Positions 1 through 5,665 of a DNA stretch of 5,665 nucleotides are shown here, one piece after another (position 1 is the first letter of the stretch; the number at the start of each line of letters is the position of its first letter). Origin of the DNA: an uncultured Eubacteriales bacterium (GTDB lineage: Bacteria > Bacillota > Clostridia > Monoglobales > Firm-18); NCBI GenBank assembly GCA_905210885.1, contig CAJLYO010000122.1, positions 1 through 5,665 on the forward strand, given 5' to 3'. The translations under genes were made by a program, and so were the position numbers. Under the pieces are notes generated by a model that searched no databases, was not told where the DNA came from, and was given only the letters and a program-made list of their open reading frames with translations.

Positions 1-1
1 C

Positions 2-337
2 CCTGCCGATGACGTTATGCCGGAAATTTTAGAGTATGTGGACCGTAACTGCTGCGGTAAAATTTCTCTTTCCGACCTTGCGGCAAAAACTTTTTACAAT
101 CCGTCATATTTTTCACGGGTGTTTAAAAAGACATTCGGCACAAGCCTTAAAAGCTATGTAAAATCAAAAAGAATCGATAAAGCAAAACAGCTTTTGCTGA
201 CCGAAAACGACAGCGTGGACGCCATTATGCTGCGCGTCGGCTACAGCGATAAAAAGCGGTTTTACGCCCACTTTAAAGAACTGTGCGGCGTCACTCCGTC
301 AGAGTACCGCAAAAACGGTAAAAAAAGCCTACAATGA
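2..337 (+). CDS. AraC-family transcriptional regulator, C-terminal DNA-binding part (5' truncated)
   Basis: This is the end of an AraC/XylS-type regulator. The frame is open to the window edge, so the ATG at 17 is probably internal and the start and any ligand- or signal-sensing domain lie outside. About 111 residues are visible and they hold both helix-turn-helix motifs of the family. The first is around SLSDLAAKTFYNPSYFSRVF (bases about 77-136). The second is around DAIMLRVGYSDKKRFYAHFK (about 218-277), followed by the family signature ending GVTPSEYRK. In the second motif a His sits where an Arg is common (YAHFK rather than SRxFK). The family generally activates or represses carbon-use or stress genes in response to a ligand or partner. 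The gene stops inside the 5' arm of a terminator, so it probably ends its own transcript. The next gene is a possible target by proximity only. Family is near certain; specific role unknown. Confidence 0.95.
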   Translation, partial: PADDVMPEILEYVDRNCCGKISLSDLAAKTFYNPSYFSRVFKKTFGTSLKSYVKSKRIDKAKQLLLTENDSVDAIMLRVGYSDKKRFYAHFKELCGVTPSEYRKNGKKSLQ

Positions 338-370
338 GGTTTCAAATGCCCATTGCAGGCTTTTTATTTT
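326..370 (+). terminator. Intrinsic terminator of the AraC-type gene, possibly bidirectional
   Basis: The arms 326-338 and 349-361 form a 13-position stem around a 10-base loop, followed by a T-rich run (361-374). The stop codon at 335-337 lies inside the 5' arm. In + strand RNA two positions (331/356 and 337/350) are A-C mismatches. In - strand RNA the same positions become G-U wobbles, so the stem is fully paired. On the - strand the hairpin is also followed by a U run, because the + strand has seven A at 320-326. It should therefore act in both directions, and better on the minus strand. Confidence 0.8.
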
Positions 371-381
371 ATTTGTATAAT
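353..381 (+). promoter_or_regulatory. Likely sigma-A promoter for the ADP-ribosylglycohydrolase gene
   Basis: A perfect -10 box TATAAT sits at 376-381. Seventeen bases upstream is a weak -35, TTGCAG (353-358), which matches consensus only in TTG. Transcription would start near 388, leaving a leader of about 30 bases that carries the ribosome binding site. The -35 lies within the 3' arm of the preceding terminator. The weak -35 suggests dependence on an activator, possibly the AraC-type protein, but no binding site is identified. Confidence 0.5.
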
Positions 382-419
382 TGCAGTATGAAGTATAAAC
401 AATGCAGGGAGGAATAAAA

Positions 420-1943
420 ATGAAGCTGACATTTAAACAGTATGCCGACAAGGTTAACGCCTGCTGGCTTGGCAAAAACATCGGCGGAACTCTGGGGGCG
501 CCATTTGAGTGCATAAGGGGCGTTTATGACGTTGACTACTACACCCACGATATTTCAAAAGGCGTGCTGCCAAACGACGATTTGGATTTGCAGCTTGTAT
601 GGCTTAACGCTGCGGAAAAATACGGCAGAAACGTAAACGCGGAAATTTTGGGCGAATACTGGATTACATACGTTACGGCGGACTGGTCGGAGTACGGCGC
701 AGGGAAAAACAACATGCGCTTCGGCATAGCGCCGCCTGTTTCCGGCTGGTACAACAACCACAACAAGGACAGCTGCGGCTGCTTTATCAGAAGCGAACTT
801 TGGGCATGCCTTGCCCCCGGTCAGCCTGATTTGGCGGTAAAATACGCATACGAGGACGCAATATGCGACCATGCCGACGAGGGAATGTACGGCGAGCTGT
901 TCTGTGCCGCTGTGCAAAGTGCGGCATTTTTGGAAAGCGACATGAAAACCCTTATAAATATCGGTCTTTCCTACATACCGGAGGACTGCGCCGTTGCAAA
1001 AGCGGTTAAAGGCGCGCTGTCCTGCTATGAAAACGGTCTTGACTGGAAAGAGGCGCGAAAGCACATATTAAACCTTGTCCCCGGCTCATTCGGCATGCTC
1101 TCGGGATATAAGGACCAGGCGCCGGAATCCGATGTAAGCGTGGGCGCTCTCGGCTTTGACGCCCCAAGCAATATCGGACTTATGATTATGGGCTGGGTTT
1201 ACGGCGAAGGCGATTTTTCAAAAAGCATCTGCATTGCCGCCGGCTGCTGTGAGGACGGCGACTGCACCGCCGGAACTCTTGCCTCTATCCTGGGTATTAT
1301 CGGCGGAACCGCCGTTTTTGGCAAAAAGTGGACAGACCCCATAGGTGACGAAATTAAAACAATTTCAATCGACCTTACGAAAAATCCGGAACAGTGCATT
1401 GCCGTTCCGAAAACGGTAACCGAGCTTTCGCGCCGTGTAATAAACCTTATGCCCACGTTTATGTACGGCAAGTATTCCATTGACGAAAACGGACAGTTTG
1501 AATTTAACGAAACGGACAGCATAATCCCCGTTCCCGAGCGCACGGGCGTTTTTGACTACGCGCCGCCCCGTGAGATTTACGGAATAAGCCCGGTTCATAT
1601 AAGAAAATCAACGCCGCTTTTTGATATAAAGGTAATTTATGACGGAAATATCAATGCTTCCGAGGGCGTGCCCAAGAAATTTGAAGTTATTTTCAAGAAT
1701 AATATTCACAGACAGCAGTGGCTTGAAATGAAACTGCATCTGCCGGAGGAGTGGGGCTGTGCGCCGTCAAAGAAAATGTGCGTTAACCTAAATCAGTTCC
1801 ACGGCGGAAGCAAAATCACAAAGACAGAATTTACCCTGAATCCCGGAGTTATAACCGAAGGGCGGTATGATATTCTGCTTGAGATTTCCTCCTGCGGACG
1901 TCTTACAAAAACATTTGTGCCCATTACGCTTATAGCAGGGTAA
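420..1943 (+). CDS. ADP-ribosylglycohydrolase (DraG/ARH) family protein with extra C-terminal domain
   Basis: This family removes ADP-ribose from modified proteins or small molecules using a two-metal (Mg or Mn) site; the substrate here is not identifiable. The 507-residue product starts with GKNIGGTLGAPFE (18-30), the counterpart of the family's GxxxGDALG element. Metal-ligand motifs follow: NDDLD (52-56, matching the usual T-D-D-T), DHADEGMYG (150-158, matching HxxxGxYG), and EDGDCTAG (278-285, matching GxDTD). Cys replaces the usual Thr after the second Asp, as I recall from a DTDCN-type subgroup. The catalytic domain ends near 330. The last 120 or so residues look like a beta-sandwich of the kind appended to sugar-active enzymes (IKVIYDG, KKFEVIFKNN, HLPEEWG). 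There is no signal peptide, so it is probably cytoplasmic. An in-frame ATG at 402 exists, but the one at 420 is preferred because GGGAGGA (407-413) stands 6 bases before it. Family is confident; function is open. Confidence 0.9.
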   Translation: MKLTFKQYADKVNACWLGKNIGGTLGAPFECIRGVYDVDYYTHDISKGVLPNDDLDLQLVWLNAAEKYGRNVNAEILGEYWITYVTADWSEYGAGKNNMRFGIAPPVSGWYNNHNKDSCGCFIRSELWACLAPGQPDLAVKYAYEDAICDHADEGMYGELFCAAVQSAAFLESDMKTLINIGLSYIPEDCAVAKAVKGALSCYENGLDWKEARKHILNLVPGSFGMLSGYKDQAPESDVSVGALGFDAPSNIGLMIMGWVYGEGDFSKSICIAAGCCEDGDCTAGTLASILGIIGGTAVFGKKWTDPIGDEIKTISIDLTKNPEQCIAVPKTVTELSRRVINLMPTFMYGKYSIDENGQFEFNETDSIIPVPERTGVFDYAPPREIYGISPVHIRKSTPLFDIKVIYDGNINASEGVPKKFEVIFKNNIHRQQWLEMKLHLPEEWGCAPSKKMCVNLNQFHGGSKITKTEFTLNPGVITEGRYDILLEISSCGRLTKTFVPITLIAG

Positions 1944-1958
1944 AAATATTTTAGATAC

Positions 1959-1993
1959 ATAATGTGTTTATATCCAACATTTAAACACATTAT
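1959..1993. promoter_or_regulatory. Perfect 12-bp inverted repeat, likely operator of the RHH gene (site pair 1)
   Basis: ATAATGTGTTTA (1959-1970) is exactly complementary to TAAACACATTAT (1982-1993), with an 11-base spacer. The right arm ends on the first T of the TTGACA box at 1993-1998, so a bound protein would touch the -35. The stem is AT-only apart from two G-C pairs and no T run follows it, so an operator is a better reading than a terminator. The core GTGTTTA recurs downstream at 2004-2010 and 2031-2037. Confidence 0.6.
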
Positions 1994-2020
1994 TGACATA
2001 AAATAAACACAAAACAGAAT
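1993..2020 (+). promoter_or_regulatory. Putative sigma-A promoter of the RHH gene
   Basis: A consensus -35 TTGACA (1993-1998) is followed after 16 bases by CAGAAT (2015-2020), a four-of-six match to TATAAT. The start would be near 2027, giving a very short leader that begins about at the ribosome binding site. An alternative -10, TAAAAT at 1999-2004, lacks a good -35. The inverted repeats overlap the -35, the spacer and the start region, as expected for a repressible promoter. The exact -10 is uncertain. Confidence 0.5.
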
Positions 2021-2038
2021 TATTTTGGGAGTGTTTAT
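2003..2038. promoter_or_regulatory. 8-bp inverted repeat, likely operator of the RHH gene (site pair 2)
   Basis: ATAAACAC (2003-2010) and GTGTTTAT (2031-2038) are exact reverse complements. The left copy is in the -35/-10 spacer and the right copy abuts the start codon at 2039, overlapping the ribosome binding site. The core is the same as in the upstream 12-bp repeat, giving four copies within 75 bases. Binding here would block transcription start. In RNA the arms could also pair and hide the ribosome binding site if transcription starts upstream of 2003. Confidence 0.55.
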
Positions 2039-2203
2039 ATGCCGGTTAAAAGTTTATCTATAAGAATTGACAGCGAAATGCTGGACAAGCTTCATTTTGT
2101 CGCACAATATGAGGCGAGGTCGGCAAACAGCCAAATTTTGATATTAATCCGTGACTGTATTGAAAAGTATGAAAAAGAACACGGAGAAATAAAACTTGAT
2201 TAG
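2039..2203 (+). CDS. Small Arc-like ribbon-helix-helix DNA-binding protein
   Basis: This 54-residue protein is read from ATG with GGGAG (2027-2031) seven bases upstream. It has the full ribbon-helix-helix fold pattern: a beta strand KSLSIRID (4-11), helix A from about 12 to 26 (SEMLDKLHFVAQYEA), a turn RSANS (27-31), and helix B from about 32 to 47. The motif RSANSQI closely matches the RSVNSEI of phage P22 Arc. The outward-facing strand residues S5, S7 and R9 correspond to Arc's DNA-contacting Q9, N11 and R13. Such proteins dimerise and bind short repeated operators as repressors. The clustered inverted repeats just upstream suggest it controls itself. No toxin gene follows; a terminator comes 6 bases after the stop, so it is monocistronic and not an obvious antitoxin. 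Fold is confident; targets are unknown. Confidence 0.88.
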   Translation: MPVKSLSIRIDSEMLDKLHFVAQYEARSANSQILILIRDCIEKYEKEHGEIKLD

Positions 2204-2209
2204 TACGTG

Positions 2210-2243
2210 TGCCAGGCCGCAAAACGCGGTTTGGCATTTTTTT
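2210..2243 (+). terminator. Strong intrinsic terminator after the RHH gene
   Basis: An 11-bp stem (2210-2220 with 2226-2236, nine Watson-Crick and two G-U pairs) closes a 5-base loop, AAAAC, and is followed directly by seven T (2237-2243). It begins six bases after the stop codon of the RHH gene and separates it from the downstream operon. Confidence 0.92.
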
Positions 2244-2303
2244 GCGTAATATCATCGGGAAACGGCTTCCCCTTGCCTCCGCGGTTTCCTGTGTATTAAA
2301 AAT

Positions 2304-2332
2304 TTGACATTTCGGTTTTGGTATGGTACAAT
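2304..2332 (+). promoter_or_regulatory. Consensus sigma-A promoter of the yybS-like/gdpP/rplI/dnaB operon
   Basis: TTGACA (2304-2309), a 17-base spacer, and TACAAT (2327-2332) match consensus at 11 of 12 positions. A TG at 2324-2325 adds an extended -10 element. The start is expected near 2339, about 18 bases before the first start codon. The leader has no room for a riboswitch, and expression is probably strong and constitutive, fitting the essential genes downstream. Bases 2244-2303 between the terminator and this promoter show no gene. Confidence 0.88.
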
Positions 2333-2356
2333 ACACTCTGTAAAGAAGGTGGACAT

Positions 2357-3118
2357 GTGCTAAGTACAGTGCTTTTAATTGCGTCTGTTGCCGTATTTAT
2401 CACGGCGGCGGTGCTTACGTTTAAAAATAAAATTTCCTTTTTTAAAGGTATATGCATATCGGTTTTCGGCTTTGTGGCTTCATTTATCGCCTCTGTTGCC
2501 TCTGTAAAGGCGCAGACGGGTGTAAGCCCCATTGACACGGCGATAAACACGGTTTTTGACACCGTAAAAGAGGTGTTTACCACCGACACCGCTCTTTTAA
2601 ACCTTTTAAAGGCGGCAGGGGGCGGCGATGACCTTACAACGGGTATTGCGGCGGTTATCGAAACTTTAAGACAGCTCTACATCGTCCTGTTCCCGGCGAT
2701 TGTTATCGTATCGTATGCATTTTTATGCTTTTTGGCATTTATGCTTATAAAGAGCGTCCGCAGACTGATGAAAAAGGACGTTTCCTTTATCCCGGTATTT
2801 AATCAGCTGCGCTTGGGAAAGCCCGCCGCGGCGGCTTTTGCCCTTTCGCTTGCGTGCGGATTTCTCTTTTCGGGCAGCGTTTTCGGCAACGCATTTTTAA
2901 ATGTACAGCTTATAATTTCAAGCTACATTATGCTTTGCGGCGCATCGCTTCTGGATTTCTGGCTGTCCCTTCGCATAAGGTACGGCTTTGTGCGTCTGCT
3001 TTTGTATGCCGGCGCGGTGTTTGCCGGAGGCGGCTTTGCGGGCATTATTTTGGAGATAGCCTCTTTCGCGGCGCTTTTGGACGTGTTTTTTGACTTCAGA
3101 AAGCGCTATTATGCCTGA
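2357..3118 (+). CDS. YybS-like (DUF2232) multi-pass membrane protein
   Basis: A 253-residue hydrophobic protein of unknown biochemical function. Likely membrane segments, by eye: about 2-21, 29-50, 108-131, 157-175, 180-203 and 212-245 (the last perhaps two helices). A non-hydrophobic stretch at about 51-105 includes GGGDD (88-92). It ends with a basic tail, FRKRYYA. I assign it to the YybS/DUF2232 group mainly from place: first gene before gdpP-rplI-dnaB, as in Bacillus. It is shorter than the roughly 310-residue Bacillus protein and I see no single decisive motif. GTG at 2357 is chosen because it has AAGAAGG (2343-2349) seven bases upstream. The frame extends back to a TTG at 2318, but that lies inside the promoter, and an ATG at 2355 stops after two codons. 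It ends 19 bases before gdpP, so the two are surely co-transcribed. Confidence 0.8.
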   Translation: MLSTVLLIASVAVFITAAVLTFKNKISFFKGICISVFGFVASFIASVASVKAQTGVSPIDTAINTVFDTVKEVFTTDTALLNLLKAAGGGDDLTTGIAAVIETLRQLYIVLFPAIVIVSYAFLCFLAFMLIKSVRRLMKKDVSFIPVFNQLRLGKPAAAAFALSLACGFLFSGSVFGNAFLNVQLIISSYIMLCGASLLDFWLSLRIRYGFVRLLLYAGAVFAGGGFAGIILEIASFAALLDVFFDFRKRYYA

Positions 3119-3137
3119 TTTTCGGAGGGTTTAGGTT

Positions 3138-5120
3138 ATGAATTCGGATAAAAGTCTTTTTTCAAAGCTTATGTTTGATATAAGGATATATGTTGTAATT
3201 ATGCTTGCGTTTTCCGTTGTTACCCTTGCCATGGGCGGCTTTGCGCTGGGTATGGCGGAGCTTTTTGTGTGCGCCGTTGTGGGAATTTTGGGCGTTTTGC
3301 GCAAAAAGCACAAGGAACAGCGGCTAAACAGCTACCTTGAGCACATAAACGAGTATCTTGACAGCTCCGCAAAGGGCTATATGTACAACTTTCCTCTGCC
3401 CATTACGGTGCTTGACTTAACCGGAACGATTGTGTGGTATAACGAGAAATTTTCCAACATTTTCGGCGGCGACAACCTTGAACGCTCCATTTCCGATGTG
3501 GCAAAGGAAATTCAGATACTTAAAATCATCGAAAACAAGGACAATATTTCAATTGACGTAACCAAAGACAATGATGTTTACAACGTTGTGGGAAACGTGG
3601 TTGAAACCGAAGAGGAGAAGGAAACTTCCTACTCCGTCGTTTTATACTGGATTAACAAAACCGCCGAGGTAAGAAACTACGAAAAGGCGGTAAATTCTCA
3701 GATTATAGCGTGCAGCGTTTTAATCGACAACTACGACGAGCTTGTTAAAAACACGCCGGACACCGAGCGCAGCCTGCTTTTTTCCGAAATCGACAGAGTT
3801 ATAGAGCTGTGGTGCGACAGCGTTAACGGCATTTACAAAAAGCTTGAAAAGGATAAATATTCCGTTTATTTTGAAAATTCCGAGCTTCAGGGGCTGATTG
3901 ACGGCAAGTTTAATATTTTAGACGCCGTAAAGGAGATAAATCAGGGCAACAAAATCCCCGCAACCCTCAGCATAGGCATAGGCAAAGGCGAGGGCATACG
4001 CCAAAGCGATGAATTTGTAAGTGCGGCAATGGACATGGCGCTGGGCAGAGGCGGCGACCAGGCGGTTATCAAGGACGCAGAGCAGTTCCGCTTTTTCGGC
4101 GGACATTCCGAGGGCAGCGCGAAAAACACAAGAGTGCGTGCGCGTGTTGTGGCAAGCGCATTGCGTGAGCTTGTGGACGGTGCGGACAATATTTTCATTC
4201 AGGGGCATAAAAACGCGGACGCCGACTGTTTCGGCGCGGCTGTGGCATGCGCGGCGATTGCGAAGGCACGGGGCAAAAAGGCGTATATCGTTATGGGCGC
4301 GGCGCAAAGCGGCATTTCAAAATGCATTGAAAAGCTTAAGGCGGACGAGTATTACACAGACGTTTTCGTGTCGGAGAGCGCGGCAATGGCTTACGTTACG
4401 CAAAACTCGCTGTGCATAATCGTGGATACCCACAACCCCAATATTGTTGAGTCCCAAAAGCTTATGGAGCAGATACACGATAAGGTTTTAATCGACCACC
4501 ACAGAAAGGGTCCCGATTATATAAACGACTGTGTGCTTACCTATCACGAGCCGTATGCCTCGTCTGCGTGCGAGCTTATGACGGAAATCATTCAGTATAT
4601 AAGCGATGACCAGGACCTTACCTCCGCCGAAGCGCAGGCGGTTTACGCCGGCATAGTCCTGGATACAAAGAATTTCAATATGCGCACAGGCGTGCGTACA
4701 TTTGAGGCGGCGGCATTTCTGCGCAGAAAGGGCGTTGACACCGTTGAGGTTAAAAAGCTGTTTCAGACCGACCTTGACATGTATGTCAAAAAGGCGAAAA
4801 TCGTGTCAAACGCGGCGATTTACAATGACAGCTTTGTTATTTCCGCATGGCCGGCAGACGAGGAATATCCAAACGTCATTGCAAGCCAGGCGGCAGACGA
4901 GCTTTTAAACATTACGGGCGTAAAGGCGTCTTTTGTCCTTTGCACCCACGATAATGAAATATATATAAGCGCCAGGTCTTTGGGCGCATACAACGTTCAG
5001 CTTGTTATGGAACAGCTGGGCGGCGGCGGACACATGACCGTTGCCGGAGCGCAGCTTAAGGACGTTCAGCTTTCCGAGGCGGAGGGAATGTTAAAAACCG
5101 CCATAAATAACGTTGAATAG
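3138..5120 (+). CDS. gdpP: GdpP (YybT) cyclic-di-AMP phosphodiesterase, DHH/DHHA1 family
   Basis: This membrane enzyme hydrolyses c-di-AMP to linear pApA and so sets the second-messenger level that controls potassium and osmolyte balance and wall stress. The 660-residue length equals the Bacillus protein. In order: two N-terminal membrane helices (about 17-36 and 37-54); a PAS domain (about 80-175), heme- or ligand-binding in homologues; a degenerate GGDEF domain (about 185-315) with LEKDKY (236-241) in place of the signature, followed by SIGIG and ALGRGGDQ; and the DHH/DHHA1 catalytic part (about 335-655). Catalytic motifs are intact: GHKNADAD (356-363), VDTHNP (429-434), DHH (453-455), DTKNF (509-513), and GGGGH (628-632) in DHHA1. 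In the first motif Ala360 takes the place of the usual Pro. GGAGGG (3124-3129) stands 8 bases before the ATG. The neighbouring rplI and dnaB confirm the identity. Confidence 0.96.
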   Translation: MNSDKSLFSKLMFDIRIYVVIMLAFSVVTLAMGGFALGMAELFVCAVVGILGVLRKKHKEQRLNSYLEHINEYLDSSAKGYMYNFPLPITVLDLTGTIVWYNEKFSNIFGGDNLERSISDVAKEIQILKIIENKDNISIDVTKDNDVYNVVGNVVETEEEKETSYSVVLYWINKTAEVRNYEKAVNSQIIACSVLIDNYDELVKNTPDTERSLLFSEIDRVIELWCDSVNGIYKKLEKDKYSVYFENSELQGLIDGKFNILDAVKEINQGNKIPATLSIGIGKGEGIRQSDEFVSAAMDMALGRGGDQAVIKDAEQFRFFGGHSEGSAKNTRVRARVVASALRELVDGADNIFIQGHKNADADCFGAAVACAAIAKARGKKAYIVMGAAQSGISKCIEKLKADEYYTDVFVSESAAMAYVTQNSLCIIVDTHNPNIVESQKLMEQIHDKVLIDHHRKGPDYINDCVLTYHEPYASSACELMTEIIQYISDDQDLTSAEAQAVYAGIVLDTKNFNMRTGVRTFEAAAFLRRKGVDTVEVKKLFQTDLDMYVKKAKIVSNAAIYNDSFVISAWPADEEYPNVIASQAADELLNITGVKASFVLCTHDNEIYISARSLGAYNVQLVMEQLGGGGHMTVAGAQLKDVQLSEAEGMLKTAINNVE

Positions 5121-5138
5121 TTAAAGGGAGGATTAATC

Positions 5139-5585
5139 ATGAAAGTAATTTTATTAAAAGACGTTAAAGGAACGGGCAAAAAGGGACAGATTGTAAACGT
5201 TGCCGACGGCTTTGCACGCAACGCGCTGTTCCCGAAAGGTCTTGCCGTTGAGGCGACAAACGCAAACATGAACACCCTTAAAGGCAAAAACGAGGCGGTT
5301 GCCCACAAAAAAGAGGTTGCCTTAGAAACCGCAAAGGACTTGTCAAAGCGTCTTGAAGGGCTGTCCGTTACTTTAAAGGCAAAAGCGGGAGAGAGCGGAA
5401 AACTTTTCGGCTCCGTTACCTCGAAGGATATATCCGAGGCGCTTTACGCACAGCACAAAATCAAGCTTGACAAAAGATGGTTTGACGTAAAAGACGGAAT
5501 CAAAGCCATAGGCGAAAAGGACGTTCCCATCTGGCTGCACCCTGATGTAAGTGCAAAAATCAAGGTAATTATTACCGCCGAATAA
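5139..5585 (+). CDS. rplI: 50S ribosomal protein bL9
   Basis: bL9 binds 23S rRNA at the base of the L1 stalk and reaches across to a neighbouring ribosome, helping keep the reading frame. The 148-residue product has the usual bacterial length and two-domain form: an N-terminal RNA-binding domain (1 to about 50), a connecting helix rich in Lys, Ala and Glu (about 45-75), and a C-terminal domain (about 80-148). The N-terminal signature is clear: [16 protein letters not shown], then [14 protein letters not shown] (23-36). Ala29 replaces the usual Tyr or Phe of the N-(Y/F)-L position, a small departure. GGGAGG (5126-5131) lies 7 bases before the ATG, and the gene starts 18 bases after gdpP. Co-transcription with gdpP and dnaB is a standard Bacillota arrangement. 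Confidence 0.98.
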   Translation: MKVILLKDVKGTGKKGQIVNVADGFARNALFPKGLAVEATNANMNTLKGKNEAVAHKKEVALETAKDLSKRLEGLSVTLKAKAGESGKLFGSVTSKDISEALYAQHKIKLDKRWFDVKDGIKAIGEKDVPIWLHPDVSAKIKVIITAE

Positions 5586-5605
5586 ATTTTTTAAGGGGAA
5601 AATAT

Positions 5606-5665
5606 ATGGAAGGCGCAGTTAACATAACGCCGTACAACCAAACGGCGGAACAGTCCGTCATCGGC
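5606..5665 (+). CDS. dnaB: Replicative DNA helicase DnaB, N-terminal start only (3' truncated)
   Basis: Only the first 20 codons are in the window. They read PYNQTAEQSVIG (residues 9-20), matching the conserved opening of replicative helicases (N-x-x-A-E-Q-S-V-L/I-G). DnaB (named DnaC in Bacillus) is the hexameric helicase that unwinds DNA ahead of the replisome. AAGGGG (5593-5598) lies 7 bases before the ATG, and the gap from rplI is 20 bases, so it belongs to the same operon. Helicase motifs lie beyond the edge. The identity rests on this short match plus the position after rplI. Confidence 0.9.
   Translation, partial: MEGAVNITPYNQTAEQSVIG

Noticed and set aside
402..420. Upstream ATG at 402 as the start of the glycohydrolase
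   Set aside because: The ribosome binding site (GGGAGGA, 407-413) would then be inside the coding sequence; it is spaced correctly only for the ATG at 420.
555..1064. 169-codon open frame on the minus strand
   Set aside because: It lies entirely opposite the conserved glycohydrolase domain, its translation resembles no family I know, and I found no convincing ribosome binding site. It is a codon-use shadow.
1959..1993. 12-bp hairpin as terminator of the glycohydrolase gene
   Set aside because: The stem is AT-rich and no T run follows it; its core motif is shared with the neighbouring repeats, so an operator fits better.
2039..2203. RHH protein as the antitoxin of a toxin-antitoxin pair
   Set aside because: A strong terminator follows at once and no toxin-like gene is adjacent on either side.
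2256..2291. Overlapping possible hairpins (GGGAA/TTCCC and GGAAAC/GTTTCC) between the terminator and the operon promoter
   Set aside because: The two pairings exclude each other, are short, have no T run, and lie outside any expected transcript.
2204..2356. Possible riboswitch or leader RNA before the c-di-AMP operon
   Set aside because: The predicted transcript start near 2339 leaves only about 18 bases of leader, and the rest is accounted for by a terminator and a promoter.
4021..4419. 132-codon open frame on the + strand, in another frame of gdpP
   Set aside because: The translation is Arg- and Ala-rich with no domain pattern, and it overlaps the intact GdpP catalytic region.

Overview
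The window looks like chromosomal DNA of a low-to-moderate GC Clostridia member (Bacillota, probably a gut Oscillospiraceae-like or related lineage). The evidence is strong GGAGG-type ribosome binding sites before every gene, consensus sigma-A promoters, and the Bacillota order yybS-like, gdpP, rplI, dnaB (known in Bacillus as yybS-yybT-rplI-dnaC). All genes lie on the + strand.

Layout. (1) Bases 2-337 are the 3' end of an AraC-family regulator, closed by a hairpin terminator that can work in both directions. (2) Bases 420-1943 encode an ADP-ribosylglycohydrolase (DraG/ARH) family protein with an extra C-terminal, probably beta-rich domain. It has its own likely promoter, whose -35 falls in the terminator's 3' arm. 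(3) Bases 2039-2203 encode a 54-residue Arc-like ribbon-helix-helix (RHH) repressor. It is preceded by an unusual cluster of four copies of GTGTTTA/TAAACAC arranged as two inverted pairs around a TTGACA box, which suggests autoregulation, and is followed by a strong terminator. (4) A near-perfect sigma-A promoter at 2304-2332 starts the operon 2357-5665: a YybS/DUF2232-like membrane protein, the complete c-di-AMP phosphodiesterase GdpP, ribosomal protein bL9, and the first 20 codons of the replicative helicase DnaB. Gaps between these genes are only 18-20 bases.

How the parts fit. The downstream operon is a housekeeping cassette linking c-di-AMP turnover at the membrane, translation and replication. 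The upstream half is accessory: a regulator, an ADP-ribose hydrolase whose substrate cannot be read from sequence, and a small repressor in its own transcription unit. No mobile element, CRISPR array, tRNA or rRNA was seen. The most interesting unexplained signal is the operator-like array before the RHH gene, whose motif occurs again as a similarly spaced inverted pair inside the yybS-like gene.
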